Assembly (NCBI RefSeq): GCF_900103195.1
Contig: NZ_FMWU01000026.1
Coordinates: 18,103 to 82,102, forward strand
Length of the DNA stretch: 64,000 bases
Direction: 5' to 3'
Source of the DNA: Methylobacterium sp. UNC378MF
GTDB lineage: Bacteria > Pseudomonadota > Alphaproteobacteria > Rhizobiales > Beijerinckiaceae
Each line of letters opens with the position of its first letter. Positions within the stretch are counted from its first letter, which is position 1. A program made the translations under genes and the position numbers. Positions 1 to 7,894 of the stretch are shown one piece after another. Under the pieces are notes generated by a model. That model was not told where the DNA came from and did no database searches. It saw only the letters and a list, made by a program, of their open reading frames with translations.

Positions 1-1049
1 CGCTCCGCCGCCTTGCGGGTGACGTAGCGGTCGAGCTTCATGTCGATGATCTCGACCTCGTAACCCGTCAGCGTGCCGGCGTAGCGGGAGGCCGGTCCGA
101 GGCTGTCGTAGTCGAGGAGATACTTGCGCCAGACATCGGGTGTGATCACCGCGAAGTCGGACCACGCCATACCGAGGCGCTTGGCGAGGCCGAGCTGGTA
201 GGGGCGGATCGTGCTCTTGCCGGAGGCCGAGGCGCCTTTCACGTTCATCACCACAGGATGATCCTGCGGCGCCAGCCGGCGGTAGTTCTGCGCCTCCACC
301 ACCGCAGCGATCCAGGGCTCGATCTGCTCGCCGATGCGTCGGCTGCCATAGCCGTTCGAGACCAGCGTTCCCGCGATCGTCCGCAACAGGACAGGATCCC
401 GGATGACGGCGTTCTGCCGCGCGATGAGGCCGGATATCACGGTGCGGAGGGCCTCGCAGGCGGCAATCTCCAAACCGTCGCCGGACGCGGCGGCCCGCCG
501 TTGCCAGGATTCGAGGTGGTACAGGGCCCGGGTCGCGAGATCCTCGCGCGGGGCTTCGGCCACCGGAGGTCGGCGCCCGAGGATCCGGTCGAGCCAGCGC
601 GGCTCGGGCGGGGGCGGGGCCGGTGTATCCTCCAGAATGGCGGAGACTTCTCGGGCGAGCACCGCATCCGCCTCGGCGCGGATCCCGGCGAGGGCGGCCT
701 CGACCTCGCCGAGACGTGGCTCGATCCCCTCGCGCAGGATCGTGGCGACGATGGCTCGGAAGTTCACGCCCAGATCGGCGTAGACCGCGCCCACCGGCAC
801 GGACAAGTCCGACATGACCCGGATCAGAACCTCGTGGACGACGAGTCGACCGGCCCGGAACCGGGTCAGCTGGCGGGCGGGCAGCCCGCAGAGGTCGCTC
901 AGGTCCAGGGCGTCGCGGAGCGGCGTTTCGACATGTTCCGGCCGGTAGACGGTGACCAGGGGCAGAAAGGCGGAGGGCAGATCGGACCGGACGCCCGGGC
1001 TCCAGGGGCCGACAGGCGGATCCGAGTGGTGGGCGACCGCGTCCGTCAT
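1..1049 (-). CDS. Zeta-toxin-like P-loop protein (3' end outside window)
   Basis: The reading frame starts at ATG 1049 and runs off the left edge, so about 349 residues are visible. Residues 1-240 match nothing I recognise; they include a proline-rich patch near 145. A Walker A motif, GASASGKS, lies at about 272-279, followed by a segment with the look of a zeta-toxin or polynucleotide-kinase P-loop domain. Family knowledge: such domains phosphorylate UDP-sugars or nucleotides, and chromosomal homologues are often not toxins. No antitoxin gene is visible on the upstream side; the downstream side is outside the window. Function is therefore open; only the P-loop is firm. Confidence 0.6.
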   Translation of the reverse strand, partial: MTDAVAHHSDPPVGPWSPGVRSDLPSAFLPLVTVYRPEHVETPLRDALDLSDLCGLPARQLTRFRAGRLVVHEVLIRVMSDLSVPVGAVYADLGVNFRAIVATILREGIEPRLGEVEAALAGIRAEADAVLAREVSAILEDTPAPPPPEPRWLDRILGRRPPVAEAPREDLATRALYHLESWQRRAAASGDGLEIAACEALRTVISGLIARQNAVIRDPVLLRTIAGTLVSNGYGSRRIGEQIEPWIAAVVEAQNYRRLAPQDHPVVMNVKGASASGKSTIRPYQLGLAKRLGMAWSDFAVITPDVWRKYLLDYDSLGPASRYAGTLTGYEVEIIDMKLDRYVTRKAAE

Positions 1050-1059
1050 GCGCGACTCA

Positions 1060-1083
1060 CCCTCCCCTGCAGAGGGGGGAGGG
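1060..1083. repeat. GC-rich inverted repeat, CCCTCCCC / GGGGAGGG
   Basis: An 8-bp perfect stem (1060-1067 and 1076-1083) lies between the P-loop gene and ilvE. It resembles the dispersed CCCTCTCCC...GGGAGAGGG palindromes common in proteobacterial intergenic DNA. It may also act as a terminator for ilvE, 77 bp downstream of its stop, but there is no T tract. Confidence 0.45.
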
Positions 1084-1159
1084 AAGGCCCGCGGCAGGTT
1101 TCACGCCCGAGCGGGCTGAACCGACAGCGTGCGCCGCCCGTGCAGGTGGATGAGAAATC

Positions 1160-2248
1160 CTAAAAGACCTTCTGGAACCAGCCATGGGCGTCGTTGGAGT
1201 TGCCCCGCTGGATGTCCACCAGCAGGCTTCGCAGCCGCTGGGCCACCGGCCCGGCCTTGCCGTTTCCGATGGTGAAGCTCTCTTCCCGGCCCTTCACGGT
1301 CCCGATCGGCGTGATCACCGCGGCGGTGCCGCAGGCGAAGGCCTCGGTCAGGCGGCCTTCCCGCACGTCGGCGCGCCACGCGTCGATCGTGTAGGGTTCC
1401 TCCTTCACGGAGAGACCAGCCTCAAGCGCCAGGGTAATCACCGAGTCGCGCGTGATGCCGGGCAGGATGCTGTCCGAGAGGGGCGGCGTCACCAACGTGC
1501 CGTCCTCGAAGACGAAGAACACGTTCATGCCGCCGAGTTCCTCGATGTAGCGGCGCTCTACCGCGTCGAGGAACACCACCTGCTCGCAGCCCTGGGCAGC
1601 CGCTTCCGACTGCGCCGCGAGGCTGGCGGCGTAGTTGCCGCCGCACTTGGCCGCGCCCGTGCCGCCCGGGGCCGCGCGGGTGAAGTGCTCCGAGACCCAC
1701 ACAGTGACGGTCCCGGTCGGATCCTTGAAGTACGAGCCCACCGCCGAGGCGATCGTCACGAACAGGTATTCCGAGGCGGGCTTGACCCCGAGGAAGGCCT
1801 CGCTGGCGATCATGAACGGGCGGAGATAGAGGCTGCCGTCCGGCGTGTCAGGGATCCAGGCGCGGTCGATCTCGACGAGCCGCCGCATCGCCTCCACGAA
1901 GGCGTCCTCTGGGAAGGGCGCCATCGCCATACGCTCGGCCGAGCGGCGGAAGCGGCGGGCGTTGGCGTCTGGCCGGAACAGCGCGGCGCCGCCATCGGCG
2001 GTCCGGTAGGCCTTCAGCCCCTCGAAGATCTCCTGCGCGTAGTGCAGCACCGCGGAAGCGGGATCGAGCGGAATCGCCTCGCGCGCCTGGATCCGCGCGT
2101 CGTGCCAGCCCCGGCCGGCCGAGTAGCGCGCCACCACCATGTGATCGGTGAACACCTTGCCGAAGCCAGGATTCGCCATCAGCGCGGCCCGCTCCTCGGC
2201 GGTCCGCGGCGCGGGATGACTTTGGATCTCGAACGTCAGGTCGCTCAC
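1160..2248 (-). CDS. ilvE: Branched-chain amino acid aminotransferase
   Basis: PLP-dependent class IV aminotransferase that interconverts leucine, isoleucine and valine with their 2-oxo acids, using glutamate/2-oxoglutarate; cytoplasmic. The 362 residues match the longer (IlvE type II) form. The Schiff-base lysine is K201 in the TGAAKCGGNYA motif, and the segment EELGGMNVFFV with the following DSILPGITR is typical of the family. ATG 2248 gives the expected N terminus. It stands alone on the minus strand, 91 bp past the end of the ABC transporter gene. Confidence 0.95.
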   Translation of the reverse strand: MSDLTFEIQSHPAPRTAEERAALMANPGFGKVFTDHMVVARYSAGRGWHDARIQAREAIPLDPASAVLHYAQEIFEGLKAYRTADGGAALFRPDANARRFRRSAERMAMAPFPEDAFVEAMRRLVEIDRAWIPDTPDGSLYLRPFMIASEAFLGVKPASEYLFVTIASAVGSYFKDPTGTVTVWVSEHFTRAAPGGTGAAKCGGNYAASLAAQSEAAAQGCEQVVFLDAVERRYIEELGGMNVFFVFEDGTLVTPPLSDSILPGITRDSVITLALEAGLSVKEEPYTIDAWRADVREGRLTEAFACGTAAVITPIGTVKGREESFTIGNGKAGPVAQRLRSLLVDIQRGNSNDAHGWFQKVF

Positions 2249-2339
2249 GGTGTGGTCCTCATCGACTGAGGCCCTTATGGCGCGCTCCGGCGCGCGAATC
2301 TACGGAGCCGGCGCATGACGGCGTCGCCGCACATGCGAG

Positions 2340-4100
2340 TCACTCGACGGTCGCGGGCTCCGACAGCTGCAGCCGGTGCAGGCGCGCATAGGCGCCGCCG
2401 GCCGCGAGCAGGTCGTCGTGCCGTCCGACCTCGATCACGCGGCCCGCATCCATCACGGCGATCTGATCGGCGTCGCGTACGGTCGAGAGGCGGTGGGCGA
2501 TCACCAGGGTGGTGCGGCCGCGCATCAGCCGGGTCAGCGCCTCCTGGACCAGACGCTCTGATTCGGAGTCGAGCGCCGAGGTCGCCTCGTCGAGGAGCAG
2601 GATCGGCGCGTCCTTGAGGAAGGCGCGGGCGAGGGCCACCCGCTGGCGCTCGCCGCCGGAAAGCCGGCCGCCGCCGGGCCCGACTCGGAACGCGTAGCCC
2701 TCCGGCAGCGCTGTCACGAAGCCGTGGGCTGCGGCGGCGGAGGCGGCCGCCTCGATCTCGGCGCGCGTCGCTCCCGGCCGGCCGAATCCGATGTTGGCGG
2801 CAATCGTGTCGTCGAAGAGAACCACATCCTGCGAAACCACCGCCACGGCCGCGCGCAGCGACGCGAGGGTCACGCCACGCACGTCCCGCCCGTCGATGGT
2901 CACGGCGCCCTCGGTCACGTCGTAGAGCCGCGGCACGAGATTCAGCAGGGAGGACTTGCCGGAGCCCGAGCGCCCGACAAGTGCCGTGACGGAGCCCGGC
3001 GGAGCCGTGAGGTCGATCCCCTCGAGCGCCGGAGCGTCCGGCCGGTAGCGAAAATGGACGCCTGTGAAACGGATCGCGCCGGCGGTGACCGTCAACGGCC
3101 GCGCATCCGGTGCCTCGCGGATCTCCGCCGCCTCGTCCATCACGTCGAAGTAGCGCCGCAGTGCGGCCGCCGCCTCCTGAAGGATGGCGTTGAGATTGCC
3201 AAGCGCCCGGGCCGGCTGGGCGGCGAGGAGCAGCGCCGCCACGTAGCCCGTGAAGTCGCCGACCGTCTTCTCTCCCGCGAGGACCCGCTGCCCGACCAGC
3301 ACCAGCACGCCGGCCACCGCGATGCCGCCGCCGATCTCCAGCAACGGGTCGAGGCGGCCGCGGGCATTGGCGGCCTTCATCTTGAGGCGGCGCACCTCGT
3401 CGAGGGCTTCGGCGGCGCGGCCCTTGAGGTAGGTCTCCATCGCGTAGGTCTTGGCAACGCGGGCGCCCTGCAGGCTCTCGGAGATGAGGCTGGCGGTGGC
3501 GCCCATCTGCTCCTGCGTCGAGGTCGAGACCCGCCGGAGCTTCTTGCCGATCCGCCCGATCGGCCCCGCCACGAACGGCACCGTGATGCCGGCCACCAGG
3601 GTCAGCACCGGATCCATCCAGATCAGCGCCGCCACCAGCCCGACCAGCATGGCGATGTCGCGCAGGAGCACGGTCGAGATGCGGGTCAGCGCTTCCTTGA
3701 TGAAGGCGAAGTCGGTGGTGAAGCGCTGGGTGAGGGCCGCCGGACTCTCGCGGCCGAGCTGGGCCAGATCCGAGTCGATCAGGTGGCCGAAGAGCGCCGC
3801 CTGCATGTCGGCCTCGACCCGGGTAACCACACGGTTAGTCAGCACCGTCTGGCCGTAGAGGGCGAAGCCGCGTGTGGCCGTGACCGCGATCACCACCAGC
3901 GGCCCGTACGCGATGGCCACCGCGTCCTTGCGGTCGAAGGCGTCGAAGGCAGCCTTGATCAGAGCCGGGTAGAGCCCTGTCGAGGCGCCTACCAGCGCGA
4001 TCAGCACCAGCACCACGGCCAGCGTCGCCCGGTGCGGGTAGAGCCAGGTGCGCCAGAGCCGGACGAGGAGGGGAGCCGTGTCGCCGGGAAGGCGCGCCAT
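2340..4100 (-). CDS. ABC transporter, fused permease and ATPase (MsbA-like)
   Basis: Half-transporter of 586 residues; it should work as a homodimeric exporter in the inner membrane. The N-terminal about 320 residues form a six-helix type-1 exporter domain. The C-terminal nucleotide-binding domain has Walker A (GRSGSGKSS), signature LSGGERQRVALARAF, Walker B (ILLLDEATSALD) and an H-loop histidine (IAHRLSTV). Overall it resembles the MsbA lipid A/phospholipid flippase group common in alphaproteobacteria. Substrate cannot be read from sequence; lipid export is the likeliest guess. Confidence 0.88.
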   Translation of the reverse strand: MARLPGDTAPLLVRLWRTWLYPHRATLAVVLVLIALVGASTGLYPALIKAAFDAFDRKDAVAIAYGPLVVIAVTATRGFALYGQTVLTNRVVTRVEADMQAALFGHLIDSDLAQLGRESPAALTQRFTTDFAFIKEALTRISTVLLRDIAMLVGLVAALIWMDPVLTLVAGITVPFVAGPIGRIGKKLRRVSTSTQEQMGATASLISESLQGARVAKTYAMETYLKGRAAEALDEVRRLKMKAANARGRLDPLLEIGGGIAVAGVLVLVGQRVLAGEKTVGDFTGYVAALLLAAQPARALGNLNAILQEAAAALRRYFDVMDEAAEIREAPDARPLTVTAGAIRFTGVHFRYRPDAPALEGIDLTAPPGSVTALVGRSGSGKSSLLNLVPRLYDVTEGAVTIDGRDVRGVTLASLRAAVAVVSQDVVLFDDTIAANIGFGRPGATRAEIEAAASAAAAHGFVTALPEGYAFRVGPGGGRLSGGERQRVALARAFLKDAPILLLDEATSALDSESERLVQEALTRLMRGRTTLVIAHRLSTVRDADQIAVMDAGRVIEVGRHDDLLAAGGAYARLHRLQLSEPATVE

Positions 4101-4189
4101 GAAACCTACCGGGTCGGATCAGGGGCGCCCTCGGGCAGGATCCGCGGCTGCGGTGTGCCGCCATCGCAGCTGCGGATCAAGGCTTTTGG

Positions 4190-4717
4190 TCAGCGGTCGT
4201 CGTCACGCGCATGCGGTCCGCGGTCGCCGTCCGGACCGTGATGCCAGCCGCCGTGACGATGCCCGCCCATGGGTCGGGCGAGGATCATGGCGCGCCGCTT
4301 CTGGTCCTGGTCGAGGCTGGCGTAGAGCGGCTGCGACGCGTCGGCGAGCTTGCGCAGGGCCTCGCCGCGCGCGGTCGCCGCATCGGCCATCGCCCGCAGC
4401 GCCGCCGGGGCGTCGTCGCTGAATCTGGGGCGGTCGCGCAGCGCCTCGCGGCGCCGCTCGCGCAGCCTGGCCATGTCGCGGATCGCCGCTTCCACCGGCG
4501 GCCACAGCTTCTCCTGGTCGGGCGTGAGCTTCAGGCCGGCATGCAGGGCGGCGATGCGGGCATCCGTGAAGGCCGCCCGGTCCTCGGGGGTCAGCGCGCT
4601 CCAGCGTCCGTGGCCGCGGAAGCCCTCGGCGCCGTGGTCACGCGCAAGGGCCGCGCCGGCGAGTCCCAGCCCGAGGGCTCCGCTCACCAGGATGGCCGCC
4701 GTCATACGTCGCGACAT
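4190..4717 (-). CDS. Spy/CpxP-like periplasmic protein with LTxxQ motif
   Basis: A 175-residue protein with a signal peptide (cleavage near ALA-RD, about residue 25). The mature part is helical and charged and carries an LTPDQEK segment near residue 64, the LTxxQ hallmark of the Spy/CpxP family of periplasmic chaperones and metal- or envelope-stress proteins. The C-terminal 25 residues are rich in histidine, glycine and aspartate (GGHRHGGWHHG), which suggests metal binding. It is divergent from the metal-binding lipoprotein-like gene at 4847, and a palindrome at 4810-4826 lies between them, so the two could be co-regulated by metal. Start is ATG 4717. Confidence 0.72.
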   Translation of the reverse strand: MSRRMTAAILVSGALGLGLAGAALARDHGAEGFRGHGRWSALTPEDRAAFTDARIAALHAGLKLTPDQEKLWPPVEAAIRDMARLRERRREALRDRPRFSDDAPAALRAMADAATARGEALRKLADASQPLYASLDQDQKRRAMILARPMGGHRHGGWHHGPDGDRGPHARDDDR

Positions 4718-4809
4718 GGGAATCTCCGTCTTGTGCTCGGGACGCCGCCGCTGCCCGCGACGGCGTCATACGCGGCGCATGGCGCGCCCGGCATGTATCC
4801 CGCTTGTGT

Positions 4810-4826
4810 ATGTAACAATGTTACAT
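4810..4826. promoter_or_regulatory. Perfect 17-bp palindrome, candidate Zur/Mur-type operator
   Basis: ATGTAACA-A-TGTTACAT is a perfect 8-1-8 inverted repeat ending 20 bp upstream of ATG 4847. AT-rich palindromes of this general type (TGTAA..TTACA) are recognised by Fur-family regulators such as Zur, and they commonly lie in front of zinc-uptake genes. Position and gene identity support zinc control; the exact regulator is inferred. Confidence 0.6.
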
Positions 4827-4846
4827 TAGTGGCTGGCGCGACCAAC

Positions 4847-5821
4847 ATGCGGGCAGGTGAAGCGGTGCGAGGCGTGGCGAGAACATTTCGGATCATGGCG
4901 CTCGCGATCCTGTCCGTGTGGGCCGGGTTTGCTGGTCCCGCTTCGGCCGCGGAGACCGCGGCAGTCCGGGCGGTGGCGACCTTCTCGATCCTGGGCGACC
5001 TCGTTCGGCAGGTCGGCGGATCTCACGTCGCGGTGGCGTCTCTGGTGGGACCCGATTCCGACGCCCACGGTTTCAGCCCATCCCCGGCCGATGCGCGCAA
5101 GCTGGTCGAAGCCGACATCGTGTTCGTCAACGGCCTCGGGCTGGAGGGCTGGCTCGACCGATTGATCCGCGCGTCCGGCACTCGCGCACCGGTGGTGATC
5201 GCCTCCGCGGGGGTGAAGCCGATCTCCGCGCAGGACGAACACGCCCATGGGGACGGGCCAGGGGAGCGCGACCCCGGACACGGCGATCACGCCGTGGATC
5301 CCCATGCCTGGCAGGATGTCGCCAACGTGCGGATCTACGTGGCGAACATCCGGGACGGGCTGGCCAAGGTCGATCCGGCCCATGCCGAAGCCTATCGGGA
5401 GGCCGCGTCCGGCTACCTCGCCAAGCTCGACATGCTGGAGCGCGACGTCCGGGCGGCGATCGCCCGCATCCCGCCGGAGCGGCGGCGGATCATCACGACC
5501 CACGACGCCTTCGGCTACTTCGCGGCGGCCTACGGCCTGCGCTTCATCGCACCGCAGGGCGTCTCCACCGACAGTGAGGCGAGCCCACGGGATGTGGCGA
5601 CGATCATCCGCCAGATCCGCAAGGAGCGCGTCCCGGCGGTCTTCCTCGAGAACATCAGCGATCCGCGCCAGATGGAGCAGATCGCCCGCGAGGGCGGCGC
5701 CCGCATCGGCGGCAGGGTCTATTCCGACGCGCTGTCGGCGCCGGACGGCCCGGCTGCAACCTATCTCGATCTGATGCGGTCGAACCTGCAGGCGTTCGAC
5801 GCCGCGCTGATGCCCGGCTAG
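4847..5821 (+). CDS. Zinc/manganese-type ABC transporter substrate-binding protein
   Basis: Periplasmic cluster A-I binding protein (ZnuA/MntC group), 324 residues from ATG 4847; ATG 4895 is an alternative that keeps the signal peptide. Signal sequence to about residue 35. Likely metal ligands are H74 (DAHGFSP), H153 (DPHAWQD), H219 (TTHDAFGYF) and D294 (YSDALS). A histidine- and acid-rich loop lies at 130-150, as in zinc-specific ZnuA proteins. The frame stays open upstream to 4211, but that extension is antisense to the Spy-like gene and has no signal sequence. No znuB or znuC gene is adjacent, so the permease and ATPase must be elsewhere. Confidence 0.87.
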   Translation: MRAGEAVRGVARTFRIMALAILSVWAGFAGPASAAETAAVRAVATFSILGDLVRQVGGSHVAVASLVGPDSDAHGFSPSPADARKLVEADIVFVNGLGLEGWLDRLIRASGTRAPVVIASAGVKPISAQDEHAHGDGPGERDPGHGDHAVDPHAWQDVANVRIYVANIRDGLAKVDPAHAEAYREAASGYLAKLDMLERDVRAAIARIPPERRRIITTHDAFGYFAAAYGLRFIAPQGVSTDSEASPRDVATIIRQIRKERVPAVFLENISDPRQMEQIAREGGARIGGRVYSDALSAPDGPAATYLDLMRSNLQAFDAALMPG

Positions 5822-5823
5822 AG

Positions 5824-5841
5824 CCACGCGCGATCGCGTGG
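5824..5841 (+). terminator. Hairpin after metal-binding protein gene
   Basis: CCACGCG-CGAT-CGCGTGG forms a perfect 7-bp stem three bases after the stop codon. No T tract follows, so termination is only probable. Confidence 0.45.
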
Positions 5842-6073
5842 AGACGGCAGCTGTCCCGTCCTCCGACCGGTCGAGGACCGCTCTGGCTCTTGCCGCACGG
5901 CCGTGACGGTCCGGTGTTCCGCCGTGGCTCGCCTTCACAGCGTCGGACATGACATAGCGTAAACCGCCGGTTAAGAGGCGCCCTCTAGCCTTACGGAACG
6001 GGTGCCAGCCGATCCTCGTACGCGAGGGCTCAAGGCCTTGGGGCCTTGTGAGATCGCGTAGCTCGGAGATCGC

Positions 6074-7822
6074 GTGGCTTGGGGGCCTGACCGTTGGCGC
6101 TTCTATCGGCTCGTCGCGCGCGAGGCCGTACGTGCCGTCCGCGCCGCCGGTGCCAGCGTCACCGCCTCGCCCGACATCCTCGCCCGAATGCGGGTCGCCG
6201 GATTGGTGATCGCGCCCCAGGATCTTCGGACCTCCGACGCGACCTTCGCGGACGACATCTATGCCGGGTTGTTCGTCTTCGCCGGTCGGTCCCTCACGGC
6301 GAGCGGCGGCTCGCCTTTCGACTACGCCGCGCCCTCGCCGGAATGGGCCGACGAACTCTACGGCTTCGGCTGGCTGCGCCATCTGCGCGCGGCCGACACC
6401 GCGCTGGCCCGGGCCAACGCCCGCGCCTTCGTGGCCGACTTCATCGCCGGCCGGGGCGACGCGGCGCTCGCCCGGCAGACGCCGGTGGCGGCCCGGCGGC
6501 TGATCTCGTTCCTGTGCCAGTCGCCCCTCGTGCTGGAGGGCGCCGATCACGGTTTCTACCAGAACTTCCTCAAGGCGATCGGCCGTAACGCGCAGCAACT
6601 CGAGCGCGACCTGAGGCGGGGCGTGCCACCGCAATGGCGCCTGAACGCCGCCGTGGCGCTCTGTTACGCCGGCCTGTGCTGCGACGGTATCCAGCCGATC
6701 CTGCGACGGGCCACCCGTATCCTGACGCGGGAACTCGACCGGCAGATCCTGACCGATGGCGGCCATCGCTCCCGCGATCCGCGCTTCGCCATGGAACTGC
6801 TCCTCGACCTGCTGCCCCTGCGCCAGAGCTATCTCAGCCGCAGCGTCGAGCCGCCGCTCGCGCTCCTCAGGGCCGTCGATCGGATGCTGCCGCTGCTGCG
6901 GCTCCTGCGCCACCCGGACGCCTCGCTGAGCCACTTCAACGGCATGGGCGCTACGGATGCGGACCATCTCGCGACCCTGCTGGTCTACGACGGCGCGCTC
7001 GCCCGGCCGCTGATGCACGCGCCGAATTCGGGCTACGAGCGCCTGGAAGGGGGGCGGGTCGTGATCGTGGCCGATGTCGGCGCGAGCCCGCCGCTGCCGT
7101 ATTCGGTCAATGCCGGGGCGGGCTGCCTCGCCTTCGAGATGTCGAGCGGACCCCAGCGCATCGTCGTCAATTGCGGCCTGCCGGCGAGTGGCGCGGATCT
7201 GCGCCTCCTCGCCCGCTCCACGCCGGCCCACTCCACGGCTTCGGTCGCCCACGCCTCGTCCTGCCGGTTCCTCACCCGGACCGGTTGGTGGGGCGAGCGG
7301 CTCCTGGCCGACTGGCTGATCCGCCGGCGCGGGTCGGTCGTGCTGAGCGGCCCGTCGGCCGTGGCCGCCGAGCGGGCCGAAGAGGCCGACAGCGTCGTCC
7401 TCGCGGCCCGGCACGATGGCTACGGCCCCGATTTCGGCATCGTACACGAGCGCCGCTGGCAGCTGTTCCACGTGGCGGCGCGCCTGGAGGGCCGCGACGC
7501 CTTCCTGCGCCAGGGCAAGGGGCTGAGCCGGGGACGGCGGTTGCGCCCGCAGGATGTGGCGATCCGCTTCCACCTTCATCCCGGCATCGCGGTGCGCAGC
7601 ATTCCGGAGGGACTGGAACTCGCCTCGGCGCTCGGCGAGATCTGGGTGTTCAGCGCCGAGAACGCTGAGATCGCCATCGAGGAGAGCGTCTACTTCTCGG
7701 GGCTGACCGGGCCGCGCCGCACCGATCAGATCGTGCTGCATCTGCGCGTCTCCGAGGACGTCGAGGTCCGCTGGAGCTTCGAGCGGCACGCCTCCGCGCC
7801 GCTCCGCGGCGTGGTCCCCTGA
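6074..7822 (+). CDS. Heparinase II/III family protein
   Basis: A 582-residue protein of the type found just upstream of purH in many alphaproteobacteria. The N-terminal about 330 residues are helical (alpha/alpha toroid in known heparinase II/III folds) and the C-terminal part is beta-rich, including SGPQRIVVNCG and a histidine-containing STPAHSTASVAH segment. Family members cleave or bind acidic polysaccharides; this subgroup lacks a demonstrated substrate. I see no clear signal peptide from GTG 6074, which is preceded by a GGAG ribosome-binding site. The 72-bp gap to purH allows co-transcription. Confidence 0.8.
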   Translation: MAWGPDRWRFYRLVAREAVRAVRAAGASVTASPDILARMRVAGLVIAPQDLRTSDATFADDIYAGLFVFAGRSLTASGGSPFDYAAPSPEWADELYGFGWLRHLRAADTALARANARAFVADFIAGRGDAALARQTPVAARRLISFLCQSPLVLEGADHGFYQNFLKAIGRNAQQLERDLRRGVPPQWRLNAAVALCYAGLCCDGIQPILRRATRILTRELDRQILTDGGHRSRDPRFAMELLLDLLPLRQSYLSRSVEPPLALLRAVDRMLPLLRLLRHPDASLSHFNGMGATDADHLATLLVYDGALARPLMHAPNSGYERLEGGRVVIVADVGASPPLPYSVNAGAGCLAFEMSSGPQRIVVNCGLPASGADLRLLARSTPAHSTASVAHASSCRFLTRTGWWGERLLADWLIRRRGSVVLSGPSAVAAERAEEADSVVLAARHDGYGPDFGIVHERRWQLFHVAARLEGRDAFLRQGKGLSRGRRLRPQDVAIRFHLHPGIAVRSIPEGLELASALGEIWVFSAENAEIAIEESVYFSGLTGPRRTDQIVLHLRVSEDVEVRWSFERHASAPLRGVVP

Positions 7823-7894
7823 GGGGGCCGGCTGGCCCGGCTGGCCGTTTTCGTGCTACCGCGCCGGACCGTCTTGAACTTTCGGCACGAAGCT

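Noticed and set aside
4826..7789. A 987-codon minus-strand open frame across the metal-binding and heparinase-family genes
   Set aside because: It is antisense to two genes with clear family features; the translation is Arg/His/Gly/Asp-rich without domains, as expected for the complement of GC-rich coding DNA.
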